A stretch of DNA of 64,000 bases from Clostridiales bacterium. Lineage in GTDB: Bacteria > Actinomycetota > Coriobacteriia > Anaerosomatales > SLCP01. Below the pieces are notes generated by a model that was given only the letters and a program-made list of their open reading frames with translations, was not told the origin of the DNA and made no database searches. The stretch lies in the NCBI GenBank assembly GCA_018333995.1, contig JAGXSG010000031.1, positions 1-64,000 on the forward strand. Reading direction: 5' to 3'. The position numbers and the translations under genes were made by a program. Position 1 is the first letter of the stretch, and each line of letters starts with the position of its first letter. This document shows positions 25,112 through 33,432 of this stretch, piece by piece.

Positions 25112-26516
25112 GCGGCTCCACGATCCCTTCCACGACTCGCTCAAGCCGCATCACACGCGACGCTTTGACGAGCACGATATCTCCTGGTTCCAACGTGTCA
25201 TCGAGCACTTCGCTCGCTTCCTCGGCGGTCACGCAGGGACGCACCAGCGACGAATCCATGCCAACGGCGCGTGCGCCCTCGGCGACACGGCGAGCTCGCT
25301 CACCGACAGTCACCAACACACCGATTCCGGCGCGCGCGACGTGTTCGCCAAGCTGGAAATGCGCGAGTTCAGTGAGTGAGCCGAGCTCGGCCATGTCTCC
25401 CAGCACCGCTACCGTGCGTCCCTCCGCGCGCATTTCGGCGAGAGTGTCGACCGCCGCCCGCATCGATGCTGGATTGGCGTTGTATGCGTCGTTGATCACA
25501 TGGATGCCGCTCGCCGTGACGAACGCCTGCATTCGCATGTCGGCACCGGTCATCACCGAGAGACCCGCCGCTATATCGAACGGATCGAAGCCAAGGGCGT
25601 CGGCGACCGCGGCGGCGGCGAGCGCATTGTAGACGTTGTGCCTCCCGGGAACGCTAAGCTGCACCGAGACGCGGACTTGAGGAAGCACGAGCGAGAAATG
25701 AGCGAGGCTCGCCGCGTCGACCGTTATCTCTTCCGCACGAACTTCGCACGCCTCCGACAACCCGTAGCGAACGACGGGGGCCGATGATTTCGTGGCGAGG
25801 CGACTCGAAAACGCGTCATCGCCGTTGAGGAAAACCGTGCCGTCAGCTGGGATTGCCTCGATGAGTTCACCTTTAGCCGACGCAATAGCCTCCTGAGAGC
25901 CGAGAAGCTCGATGTGGCTCACGCCGATGTTGGTCACGATGCCCATCGTGGGTGACGCTATACGCGCAAGCTCCGCGATCTCTCCCGTCCCGCGCATCGC
26001 CATCTCGACCACGAGCACATCGGTATCCGCGCCCGCTTCCAACACGGTGAGGGGCACGCCAAGCTCGTTGTTGCGGTTGCCAGCCGTTGCGACAACCTTG
26101 CGGCACGTCCCCAACACCGATACGAGGTACTCTTTGGTCGTGGTCTTTCCCGTCGAGCCGGTCACGCCGATGACCGGGCAAAATAGTCTGCTTCGATGAA
26201 ACGTCGCGAGCCGCTGGATCGCCGCAAGCGTGTCGGGCACCCTGACTACGGCGACCCCGCGCCTTCGAGCCGCCTCCATCAACTCAGCAAGATCGGCGTC
26301 CGGCCGTGTCACGATCAGCGCGCGAGCGCCAGCTTCGACCGCCTCCCCGAAGTGCTCATGCCCGTCGGTGCGGCCGCCTGGCAGAGCAAAGAACGCTCCA
26401 CCGGGCTCGACCTCTCTCGAATCGATCGCGACCCCGTTGACCATCGCATCGGGAGAGCCAGCGAGAAGCTCACCGCCCACGATGGACACCAGCTTGTCGA
26501 CGGGAAGGGTCAGCAC
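25104..26516 (-). CDS. murF: UDP-MurNAc-tripeptide-D-Ala-D-Ala ligase
   Basis: MurF attaches D-Ala-D-Ala to complete the pentapeptide. The 470-residue protein has the N-terminal MurF domain (GVAIDSREVEPGGAFFALPG), P-loop GVTGSTGKTTTKEY, AGNRNNELGVPLTVL, INDAYNANPASM and AVLGDMAELG. GTG 26516 overlaps the murE stop. No D-Ala-D-Ala ligase gene (ddl) lies in the window, so the dipeptide must be made elsewhere in the genome. Confidence 0.97.
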   Translation of the reverse strand: MLTLPVDKLVSIVGGELLAGSPDAMVNGVAIDSREVEPGGAFFALPGGRTDGHEHFGEAVEAGARALIVTRPDADLAELMEAARRRGVAVVRVPDTLAAIQRLATFHRSRLFCPVIGVTGSTGKTTTKEYLVSVLGTCRKVVATAGNRNNELGVPLTVLEAGADTDVLVVEMAMRGTGEIAELARIASPTMGIVTNIGVSHIELLGSQEAIASAKGELIEAIPADGTVFLNGDDAFSSRLATKSSAPVVRYGLSEACEVRAEEITVDAASLAHFSLVLPQVRVSVQLSVPGRHNVYNALAAAAVADALGFDPFDIAAGLSVMTGADMRMQAFVTASGIHVINDAYNANPASMRAAVDTLAEMRAEGRTVAVLGDMAELGSLTELAHFQLGEHVARAGIGVLVTVGERARRVAEGARAVGMDSSLVRPCVTAEEASEVLDDTLEPGDIVLVKASRVMRLERVVEGIVEPRV

Positions 26517-27964
26517 AGCCGCTCAAGCTCCTCGCGCGCGACCTCGCGATCATCGAATCGAACCGTCCGATCGGCGAATATCTGGTAACCCTCGTGCCCC
26601 TTGCCCGCGATCAGCACCGCATCTCCTGGACCGGCTTGCTCAAACGCCCGGGCTATCGCGGAGCGCCGATCAATTACCACCTCGTAGGCCGCTCCGGTCG
26701 GCTTGATCCCGTCTTCAATCTGCAAGATGATGCCTACCGGATCCTCGGAACGGGGATTGTCGCTCGTCACGATCGTCATGTCGGCTACATGTCCCGCCGC
26801 TGCACCCATGAGCGGCCGCTTGTCCGGATCGCGATCGCCGCCACAGCCAAAAACAACGAGGACTCTCCCCGGTGTGACATCGTGAACCGCCACAAGCGCC
26901 TTTTCGAGACTGTCCGGGGTATGTGCGTAATCGACGAAGACACTGAACGGCTGACCGGCGTCGATACGCTCGAGGCGCCCCGGAACCTGCGGGGCGCCGG
27001 ATAGTCCCGCGACTATGTGTTCAAGTGGCACTCCGAGCGCGTGCGCGCAACCCGCCGCCACTAGCGCGTTGCTCACGTTGTACTCGGCGGCCAGAGGCAA
27101 CTCCACTCGCGCGGATCCGGCCGGGGTATGGAGCGTGAACTCCGCCCTGTCAGCGTAGAGGACTTCATCGGCCGCTCGTATGTCAGCCTCAGCGATCCTG
27201 CCGACACTCACGACGCCATCGAGCTCGAAAGCCATGCCGGCCCCGTATACATCGTCGATGTTGACTACGCGCATCTCAACATCAAGATCGGTGAAGAGGC
27301 GTCGCTTGACCGAGAAGTACTCCTCCACGGTGTGGTGGTAGTCGAGGTGATCCTGAGTCAAGTTTGTGAAGGCGGCGACGGAAAAGCGCACGGCGTCAAC
27401 ACGGTGAAGATCGATCGCGTGTGAAGAGACCTCCATAGCCACGCTGTCGACTCCTTCTGCTCTCATACGCGCGAGGAGCGCCTGGAGGTCGGCCGATTCA
27501 GGTGTGGTTCTCCCGGCGTCGAACCGCTGGCTGCCGATGCGCGTCTCGACGGTCCCGACGAGACCTGTCACCGCGCCCGCCGCACGCATGATCGCGTCAA
27601 CCAGATACGTGGTCGTGGTCTTGCCGTTGGTTCCGGTGATACCTACGACCTTAAGTGATCTGCTGGGATGCCCGTGAAATGCGGCGGCCGCACGGGCGAG
27701 GGCGGCACGCGTGTCTGCGACCACGACCTGCGCGCTCTCGTCAACATCGTCGAGCGTCCGCTCCACTACGAGCACGACCGCTCCACGCCGTGCCGCCTCG
27801 GCGGCATGATAGTGACCATCGGTGGAAAAGCCCGGAATACAGAAGAACGCGTCACCTTGTTGCACCTTAGTTGAACGGTACGCGATGCCAGTGACGTGAA
27901 GATCGCGGCAACCAGCCGACATGACTTCACCGCCGAGCAACTCTATGATGTCGCGTCCAGTCAC
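26510..27964 (-). CDS. murE: UDP-MurNAc-dipeptide-meso-diaminopimelate ligase
   Basis: MurE adds the third residue of the stem peptide. It has GITGTNGKTTTTYLV (P-loop), DYAHTPDSLEKAL and the substrate-selecting motif DNPRSEDP, which in characterised MurE enzymes indicates meso-diaminopimelate instead of lysine. The frame extends to an ATG at 28027, but GTG 27964 has GGAG five bases upstream and starts at the normal fold (TGRDIIELLGGEV), giving 484 residues. It follows the PBP gene by 52 bases. Confidence 0.96.
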   Translation of the reverse strand: MTGRDIIELLGGEVMSAGCRDLHVTGIAYRSTKVQQGDAFFCIPGFSTDGHYHAAEAARRGAVVLVVERTLDDVDESAQVVVADTRAALARAAAAFHGHPSRSLKVVGITGTNGKTTTTYLVDAIMRAAGAVTGLVGTVETRIGSQRFDAGRTTPESADLQALLARMRAEGVDSVAMEVSSHAIDLHRVDAVRFSVAAFTNLTQDHLDYHHTVEEYFSVKRRLFTDLDVEMRVVNIDDVYGAGMAFELDGVVSVGRIAEADIRAADEVLYADRAEFTLHTPAGSARVELPLAAEYNVSNALVAAGCAHALGVPLEHIVAGLSGAPQVPGRLERIDAGQPFSVFVDYAHTPDSLEKALVAVHDVTPGRVLVVFGCGGDRDPDKRPLMGAAAGHVADMTIVTSDNPRSEDPVGIILQIEDGIKPTGAAYEVVIDRRSAIARAFEQAGPGDAVLIAGKGHEGYQIFADRTVRFDDREVAREELERLC

Positions 27965-28016
27965 ATCTGCTCCAGGGGGAATCGGACGGTAGATTCTATC
28001 ACGCCCCGGTCCGCCT

Positions 28017-29756
28017 TCACTCCTCATCGGTATCCGGCAACACCGTGTCCGTTGCGACCTGGGAGGCAGGAACGGCCGGCGGGATCTTCAAGTGCGCGAC
28101 GGCAAACGAAGCGACCTCCCGGAACACCGGTGCGGCAACAGCCCCCCCGTAGATCGCTCCACGAGGTTCGTCAACCATGACCACGATAAGTAACTGCGGA
28201 TCATGCGCTGGCAGGAACCCGGAGAACGACGCGATGTAGGCCCCTTCCGCGTAGCCGCGCCCGTCGGTTCTCGGCTTCTGGGCGGTGCCGGTCTTACCAG
28301 CGACCTGGTGGCCCGGAACCGCGGCGGAAGCGCCAGTACCGTCACTCACCGCCGCTTCCAGCATCCGGGTAGTGGCCGCCGCCGCTTTCGCCGAGATCAC
28401 CTGCCGCACAGGCCACTCGAACTCCATGTCGCTTCTGCCTGGCACATCGAGCAGGAAGTGAGGCGAAACCATCTCCCCCCCGTTAGCAATCGCAGAAAGC
28501 GCCCTGGCGAGCTGCAATGTGGTCATCGATACGCCCTGCCCAAAGGGGATGTTTCCTATCGAAGACCCCGACCATTCGTTCACGGGCGGCACATGTCCGA
28601 GCGCTTCACCGGGAAAGTCAATGCCTGTGCGTTCCGTCAGGCCAAACCTGTCGAGATACTCCCATAGGCGTTCCGGACCAAGAGCCTGACCGAGCAACAC
28701 GGTACCGACATTCGACGACTGCGCGAGGATCTCGGTAAGACTCCAGGTCACGGTCTGTCGCGGCTCAGACTCCTTGATCGTGCGTCCACCGACTTTGATC
28801 GTGGGAGGCAACTCGAGCGTATCATCTGGTTCGTGAATGCCAGCGTCCACGACTGCCGCGGACGTTATTGACTTGAGGGTCGAACCGGGCTCATACACGT
28901 CGGTGATCGCGCGATTGCGGCGTGCTGACTCCTCTGATTGGGCAAAATCGTTTGGATCGAAGCCGGGGGCGGACGCGATCGCGAGAACTTCGCCGCTCCT
29001 GGGATCCATCACCACGATCGACGCCGACTTCGCCTGCCACTTATCAACCGCCGCCTGAAGATGGTACTGAGCAGCGAACTGAATGTCCTTGTCGATGCTG
29101 ATCACGATGTCGTGACCGTCGACCGGTTTCTCTTCATGTATGACACCACCGGGCAGTATTCGTCCGGAAGGGTCACGTTCCGCAAGCACATACCCCGCTT
29201 CTCCAGACAGCACGCTGTCGTAGTGCAGCTCAAGCCCCGCCAGTCCTTGATCATCAATCCCGACAAATCCGAGAAGCTGAGAGGCCAGGTCTCCACACGG
29301 GTAGAGCCGTCGCGAATCCTTGATCAACCCGATTCCGTCGAGGTCGAGCGCTTCTACCGCTGCGGCCTTTTCCATCTCGAGTTTCCGGGCGATATACACA
29401 AAACCGCTGTCGCGCCTAAGCTTCTCGGCGTACCCGTCGATGTCCCCGCCGAGAACCCCTGCGAGGGCCTGCGCGGTGGCGGTAGTATCCGTTACGAGAC
29501 GCGGTGTCGCGTACACTGTTCGCGCTTCAATCGAAAGCGCGAGCGGATTTCCTGAGCGGTCCAGGATCGCGCCGCGCCGGGGTGCGATCTCAAGCTCACG
29601 CGTCCGTTGCGCCTCCGCACGCTCGGCGAACGCGGGTGCGGCGTAGACCTGCAGATAGAGCACTCGAACAGTAACTGCGATCAGAAGCACCGCCAGCGCC
29701 GCGAGCATCAGGCCGTGCCGCTCGTTTCGTCTGCTCGTGCGAATGCGCGTCTTCAT
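28017..29756 (-). CDS. ftsI: Class B penicillin-binding protein (FtsI/PBP3 type)
   Basis: This division transpeptidase cross-links septal peptidoglycan. The 579-residue protein has one membrane helix (about 15-38), a PBP dimerisation domain with RGAILDRSGNPLA, and a transpeptidase domain with S292TLK, the SSN triad in AQSSNVGT and the K488TG box KTGTAQK. No PASTA repeats follow; the C terminus ends in a short acidic tail. ATG 29756 has GGGAG seven bases upstream, better than GTG 29762. Between ftsL and murE, it is the cognate partner of FtsW. Confidence 0.96.
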   Translation of the reverse strand: MKTRIRTSRRNERHGLMLAALAVLLIAVTVRVLYLQVYAAPAFAERAEAQRTRELEIAPRRGAILDRSGNPLALSIEARTVYATPRLVTDTTATAQALAGVLGGDIDGYAEKLRRDSGFVYIARKLEMEKAAAVEALDLDGIGLIKDSRRLYPCGDLASQLLGFVGIDDQGLAGLELHYDSVLSGEAGYVLAERDPSGRILPGGVIHEEKPVDGHDIVISIDKDIQFAAQYHLQAAVDKWQAKSASIVVMDPRSGEVLAIASAPGFDPNDFAQSEESARRNRAITDVYEPGSTLKSITSAAVVDAGIHEPDDTLELPPTIKVGGRTIKESEPRQTVTWSLTEILAQSSNVGTVLLGQALGPERLWEYLDRFGLTERTGIDFPGEALGHVPPVNEWSGSSIGNIPFGQGVSMTTLQLARALSAIANGGEMVSPHFLLDVPGRSDMEFEWPVRQVISAKAAAATTRMLEAAVSDGTGASAAVPGHQVAGKTGTAQKPRTDGRGYAEGAYIASFSGFLPAHDPQLLIVVMVDEPRGAIYGGAVAAPVFREVASFAVAHLKIPPAVPASQVATDTVLPDTDEE

Positions 29757-29787
29757 CGGCACGCTCCCGCCCCATCGACCAGGCCAA

Positions 29788-30345
29788 TCATCGCGACGAG
29801 GCGAGTGCTGCGTCGCCGGCGAGAAGAACCCTCGCCTCGCCCGCTGTCATCTGGATGATGGCCGAAAGCGTGTGAACGAACGTCTGTGCGCGATCGCTGA
29901 GTTGCTCGCCCTGCGGCCTAACCGCACTAACGGACTCGGCTTCGCCGCCTCCGGATAACTCGATGTAGGACACCTCTTGCGCGGCACCCATCCCCATGGA
30001 ACTCTCGGCGAGCGTCTTGATTCTTGGGGGCGCGACGAGAGCGCTCCTGTACTCTTCGAGTTGTTCCATCGCGATGCGCTCCGCCTCGATATCCTGCGCC
30101 AGAGAGTTGGCTGCCACCGCAGCTTCCGCGGCCTGGACGGTGAGGGCGACTCGGCCCATGCCCACCAGCGCTAGTATCGCCAGCACAACACACGCCGCTG
30201 CGAAGTTGCGCCGACATGAAGCGTCTGAACGCGCTGCGGTCCGGGAAACCGGACCACGACGGCGCCGACCTTCTCCCCTAATTAATCTCAGGGCAGGCGC
30301 GATAGGCCATGTATGACTGTCGTCGCGTCGAGCTGGAACCGCCAC
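29788..30345 (-). CDS. ftsL: FtsL-like septum-forming protein
   Basis: Predicted 185 residues: a basic cytoplasmic tail (about 1-57), one membrane helix (FAAACVVLAILALVGMGRVAL, about 60-80) and a coiled-coil segment with heptads (AAEAAVAANSLAQDIEAERIAMEQLEEYRSAL) ending in a long poorly conserved tail. The topology and the position between rsmH and ftsI identify it; sequence alone is weak because FtsL diverges fast. The frame extends 108 codons further over rsmH, but GTG 30345 is six bases after GGGAGG and starts after rsmH. The 80-residue C-terminal extension is longer than in most FtsL. Confidence 0.82.
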   Translation of the reverse strand: MAVPARRDDSHTWPIAPALRLIRGEGRRRRGPVSRTAARSDASCRRNFAAACVVLAILALVGMGRVALTVQAAEAAVAANSLAQDIEAERIAMEQLEEYRSALVAPPRIKTLAESSMGMGAAQEVSYIELSGGGEAESVSAVRPQGEQLSDRAQTFVHTLSAIIQMTAGEARVLLAGDAALASSR

Positions 30346-30388
30346 TTCGCACCTCCCTTCCGCCTCCGCGCCTAGCCACGCGTTGCGG

Positions 30389-31339
30389 TTACACGCGCTC
30401 AGCGGCCCGAAGCTTGGCGCTTCGGGAGCGCGGATTGCGCTCGATCTCATCGGCCGTGGGTACGACCGGACGCTTCGTGATGATGCGGAGTACCGGGGTC
30501 TGGCCGCATGAGCACACGGGCAAACCAGGAGGACACCCACACCCCGATGCCAGCTCCTTAAAGAGGTTCTTGACGAGCCGATCCTCCAGCGAGTGGTAGC
30601 TGATGACCACGATCCGGCCGCCTGGAGACAACCAGCGTACGGCGGCGCGAAGAGCTCGATCGAGTACATCCAGCTCGCGGTTGACCTCGATTCTGAGCGC
30701 CTGGAAGGTTCGGCGAGCGGGATGCGGACCGGTCCGCCTTGCGGAAGCAGGTACTGCGGCCTTCACGACCTCGACTAGATCAGTCGTCGTGAGGAGCGGC
30801 CGGCGGCCTCGCGCGGCTACGATGAATGCTGCGATGCGCGAGGCCCACCGCTCTTCGCCGTACTCACGGATCACTCTCGTGAGGTCGGTTTCGGAGTACG
30901 TGTTCACCACGTCCGCGGCGCTTGGGCCGCCTCCAGAAGGGTCCATCCTCATGTCGAGAAGCGCTTCTGCGTGATACGAGAACCCTCGCCGGGCTTCGTC
31001 GAGCTGAGGTGATGAGACCCCGAGGTCGAAGAGGAATCCGTCGGCATACGCGATCCCCGCCTCGATGAGGAGGGTGTCGAGATCGCCGAAGTTTCCCTTC
31101 TTCAGTATGATCGAAGTGGCTTGCCGGCCGAGGCGGAGTGTGGCTGCTGCTGCGTCTAGGGCTGCGTCGTCTTGGTCGATTCCCACCAGTGTCCCGGTGG
31201 GGGCGATCGAATCTGCGATCCGTTTCGCGTGTCCTGCCCCGCCTAAGGTACAGTCAACGATGATCGAACCGGGGTGCGACGAAAGGTGCGTCGTGACCTC
31301 GGCCGGCAAAACTGGGGTGTGCCGGTATTCCATTGTCAA
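30389..31339 (-). CDS. rsmH: 16S rRNA m4C1402 methyltransferase
   Basis: RsmH methylates N4 of C1402 in 16S rRNA using SAM. The 316-residue protein starts HTPVLPAEV, has the SAM loop VDCTLGGAGHAKRI, GFLFDLGVSSPQLD, RGFSYH..LDMRMD, and the C-terminal SYHSLEDRLVKNLFKE. An inserted CGCPPGLPVCSCG cysteine cluster near 280 is common in the family and may bind metal. It lies four bases after mraZ, the standard start of the dcw cluster. Confidence 0.97.
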   Translation of the reverse strand: MTMEYRHTPVLPAEVTTHLSSHPGSIIVDCTLGGAGHAKRIADSIAPTGTLVGIDQDDAALDAAAATLRLGRQATSIILKKGNFGDLDTLLIEAGIAYADGFLFDLGVSSPQLDEARRGFSYHAEALLDMRMDPSGGGPSAADVVNTYSETDLTRVIREYGEERWASRIAAFIVAARGRRPLLTTTDLVEVVKAAVPASARRTGPHPARRTFQALRIEVNRELDVLDRALRAAVRWLSPGGRIVVISYHSLEDRLVKNLFKELASGCGCPPGLPVCSCGQTPVLRIITKRPVVPTADEIERNPRSRSAKLRAAERV

Positions 31340-31343
31340 AGCC

Positions 31344-31778
31344 CTACAAGAAGCCGAGAGATAACATCTCTTCGGCGTCGTGTTCTATCGAGTCAGCCGT
31401 GTCACCGTTGTACTCGGCCCACTTCTCCAAGTCCCAGATCTCGATCCTGTCACCATTGCCGGTGATCGCAACGTCTTTTGTGAGTCCCGCATACTCGCGA
31501 AGCCCAGGCGGCAAAGTAATCCTGCCTGCCTTGTCCGACTCGGTCTCTACCGCACCGGACGTGAAAAAGCGGCGAACCTTGCGGAACTTGGGGTTAAAGT
31601 CATCCGTGCCCATTAGTCGCCGTACGAAGCCGGCGTACGTGTCTGCCGGATAGACGTAGAGACAGCCTTCGAAACCCTTAGCGATGACGATCCTGCCCGT
31701 CATCTCTCCACGGAATTTGGCGGGCAACGAGACGCGGCCTTTGGCGTCCAGCGTGTGCTGGTGATCGCCGAGGAACAT
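31344..31778 (-). CDS. mraZ: MraZ, dcw cluster transcriptional regulator
   Basis: MraZ is an AbrB-like repressor of its own operon. The 144-residue protein has two swapped-hairpin repeats marked by DAKGRVSLPAKFR (about 12-24) and DKAGRITLPPGLREY (about 82-96), each carrying the DNA-binding Arg. GGGGG lies eight bases before ATG 31778. The predicted promoter upstream carries three 10-base repeats that match known MraZ boxes, so autoregulation can be predicted from the sequence itself. Confidence 0.96.
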   Translation of the reverse strand: MFLGDHQHTLDAKGRVSLPAKFRGEMTGRIVIAKGFEGCLYVYPADTYAGFVRRLMGTDDFNPKFRKVRRFFTSGAVETESDKAGRITLPPGLREYAGLTKDVAITGNGDRIEIWDLEKWAEYNGDTADSIEHDAEEMLSLGFL

Positions 31779-31851
31779 CGTCCGTACCCCCTCCCCCGCC
31801 TTGTCACGACGTCTGGCGAAACACTCCGCCTCGCGTGGTTGGTCAGCTGCA

Positions 31852-31886
31852 TGTCACACTCTATGCCACTTGATCCCACTTTGCAA
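31852..31886 (-). promoter_or_regulatory. mraZ promoter with tandem MraZ box
   Basis: On the minus strand TTGCAA (31881-31886) and TAGAGT (31858-31863) are 17 bases apart. Within and over them are three head-to-tail 10-base units: AAGTGGGATC (31872-31881), AAGTGGCATA (31862-31871), GAGTGTGACA (31852-31861). The TGGG-centred, 10-base-spaced pattern is that of MraZ-binding boxes, and its place inside the promoter predicts repression. Confidence 0.7.
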
Positions 31887-31894
31887 CACCTATA

Positions 31895-31912
31895 TGGGAT
31901 TTCATCCCACTA
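31895..31912. promoter_or_regulatory. Upstream TGGGAT inverted pair, possible extra MraZ site
   Basis: TGGGAT-TTC-ATCCCA is a perfect inverted repeat (31895-31909), and TAGTGGGATG on the minus strand (31903-31912) matches the box unit. It lies 31 bases upstream of the tandem array, about three helical turns. Confidence 0.45.
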
Positions 31913-32081
31913 TTCCCCTCGGATTAACACTGCGGTTCCGTCGCGGGTTCAAACTGAACTCCCCCGTAAGGCTCGCTCGCGTGAACCCCGGGAGAGTCAA
32001 GAGCGTCTGAGTAAGCGAGAGGAGCACGCGCTCGCTGACAACTGGATACGCGAACCACGACTGAAGACCGCCCCGTCCGAT

Positions 32082-32109
32082 TGCGAGGAGACTGGTGAGC
32101 GGGTAGAAT
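32082..32109 (+). promoter_or_regulatory. Promoter candidate for the 44-residue membrane protein
   Basis: TTGCGA (32082-32087) and TAGAAT (32104-32109) with 16-base spacing, 41 bases before ATG 32150. Confidence 0.4.
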
Positions 32110-32149
32110 CAGTAGTGACCATTTTGGTGATTCGGAGGTGACACCCCTG

Positions 32150-32284
32150 ATGGGCGCCAATATCTCTGCCTCTGTTTTTAATACTTTCGCTCTTGCATTC
32201 TTCGTCGTCGTAGTGATTGGAGTCGCACTCGGTGCCTACGCCGCGATTCAGATGAAGAAAATGGAGGATAAGATCAAAGAATAG
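32150..32284 (+). CDS. 44-residue single-helix membrane peptide
   Basis: I found this small gene by reading the sequence: ATG 32150 to TAG 32284, with GGAGGTGA eight bases upstream. The peptide starts MGANISASVFNTFALAFF, continues with a hydrophobic helix (about 12-33, VVVVIGVALGAYAAI) and ends in a charged tail (QMKKMEDKIKE). A promoter candidate lies upstream and a nine-base-stem hairpin downstream, so it looks like an independent unit divergent from mraZ. I do not recognise the family. Its size and topology resemble small membrane regulators or assembly factors, but no function can be assigned. Confidence 0.65.
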   Translation: MGANISASVFNTFALAFFVVVVIGVALGAYAAIQMKKMEDKIKE

Positions 32285-32308
32285 CTCCTCCGTTCCGTGA
32301 GATTCGCG

Positions 32309-32342
32309 AACGCCCTCCCCACGCGTTGGATTCGAGGGCGTT
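32309..32342 (+). terminator. Terminator-like hairpin after the small membrane gene
   Basis: AACGCCCTC and GAGGGCGTT form a perfect nine-base stem with a 16-base loop, 25 bases after the stop. The trailing T-run is short (TTTGTGC-like), so strength is uncertain. Confidence 0.5.
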
Positions 32343-32382
32343 TGTGCGTTCTCGACACTTTAACCATGACAGGAGGCACGCG

Positions 32383-33432
32383 ATGTCTGGAATCAGGCAA
32401 CGAATCGGGCGCATCGTCCCCCAAGCGATCCTCGTCGTAGCCGTCGTGGCGTTTGCACTGGCGCTCACGGCATGCGGAACCGTGACGACGGAGAGCGCGG
32501 ATGCCCCGATAAATCAGGGGTTGGGGTACGGCGAGGGTGACATGGCCGTCCAAAGCTCCGACTCGATGCGTGCCGTACCTGAGATCGCTCCGGTTCCCCC
32601 GTCAGACGGAGCGGGGGTCGACGCTTCAACCGTGCCGCCAGATGAACGCATGGTAATCAGGACACTCGGTCTGCGGTTGCAAGTCGATGAGGTCGAACCC
32701 GCGGTGCAAGGCGTGCGGGACGCGGTAGATGACGCTGGCGGGATGGTCACTGCGGTGCAACTTTCGAGCGACGACGTACCCGTGTACCGATACGATGCCT
32801 CGGGCACGTTTGCGGACGGCGTCCCGCTCATGGGATACGTGACAGCCCGAGTGCCCCCCGACAACCTCGAGCGCTTCATCGAGACAGTCTCGGCGATCGG
32901 AACCGTGCTGAGGCAAGCGGAAGACGAGAGCGATGTCACCCAGGAGCACATAGACCTCAAAGCCCGACTCGAGAACTTGAGGTCGCAAGAAGCACGGTTG
33001 CGTGACCTGTTCGACCGGGGTGAGAAAATTGAAGACCTTCTCGAAGTCGAGCGTGAGCTCGGCCGAGTCCGCGGCGAGATCGAGTCGTACGAGGCTCGGG
33101 TCGCATACCTGGAGCGCCAAGCAGCGATGGCAACAGTCACCGTAGAGCTTACCGGACGGCAAGCCGTCATCGCGCCTGCGGGTGAGGACTGGGGCCTCGT
33201 GGACGCCGTGCGCGCAGGCATTCGCGGACTCGTCAGCACAATCAACGGGCTCATCTACGTGACGCTAAGCACCCTCCCGCTTATCGTGATCGCCCTTCTT
33301 GCGTGGCTGATCGCGCGGGGATTCTGGCGCAGACGCACCCGGCGGAACAGCCGTGAGAACCGTATCGGGATCGACGACGCGGCCACGCCCACTGAGGCCA
33401 CGTCCGCCGATGGCACGGACGAGACCCGGTGA
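32383..33432 (+). CDS. DUF4349-family lipoprotein
   Basis: Predicted 349 residues from ATG 32383, six bases after AGGAGG; the frame's earlier start lacks a ribosome site. An N-terminal signal ends in the lipobox ALTAC, so it should be lipidated by Lgt and cut by LspA. A charged region follows, then the DUF4349 domain (RMVIRTLGLRLQVDEVEPAVQGV, GYVTARVPPDNLERFI), a long coiled coil (about 195-260, with many Glu/Arg) and a C-terminal membrane helix (about 303-325) with a basic tail. It is thus tethered at both ends outside the membrane. The family's function is unknown. It overlaps the next gene by four bases. Confidence 0.85.
   Translation: MSGIRQRIGRIVPQAILVVAVVAFALALTACGTVTTESADAPINQGLGYGEGDMAVQSSDSMRAVPEIAPVPPSDGAGVDASTVPPDERMVIRTLGLRLQVDEVEPAVQGVRDAVDDAGGMVTAVQLSSDDVPVYRYDASGTFADGVPLMGYVTARVPPDNLERFIETVSAIGTVLRQAEDESDVTQEHIDLKARLENLRSQEARLRDLFDRGEKIEDLLEVERELGRVRGEIESYEARVAYLERQAAMATVTVELTGRQAVIAPAGEDWGLVDAVRAGIRGLVSTINGLIYVTLSTLPLIVIALLAWLIARGFWRRRTRRNSRENRIGIDDAATPTEATSADGTDETR

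Larger units (their letters stand above)
31779..32149. other. Divergent intergenic region between mraZ and the 44-residue gene
   Basis: This 371-base stretch holds no gene I trust. It contains the mraZ control region (31852-31912), then about 170 bases with no recognised element, then a plus-strand promoter candidate at 32082-32109. Small open frames here overlap the promoter and lack ribosome sites. Confidence 0.6.

Noticed and set aside
30346-30669. Long upstream extension of ftsL
   Set aside because: It lies inside rsmH; a GTG with a good ribosome site just after rsmH explains the gene.
31755-32141. Plus-strand frames across the mraZ control region
   Set aside because: They overlap the promoter and MraZ box and lack ribosome sites and conserved motifs.
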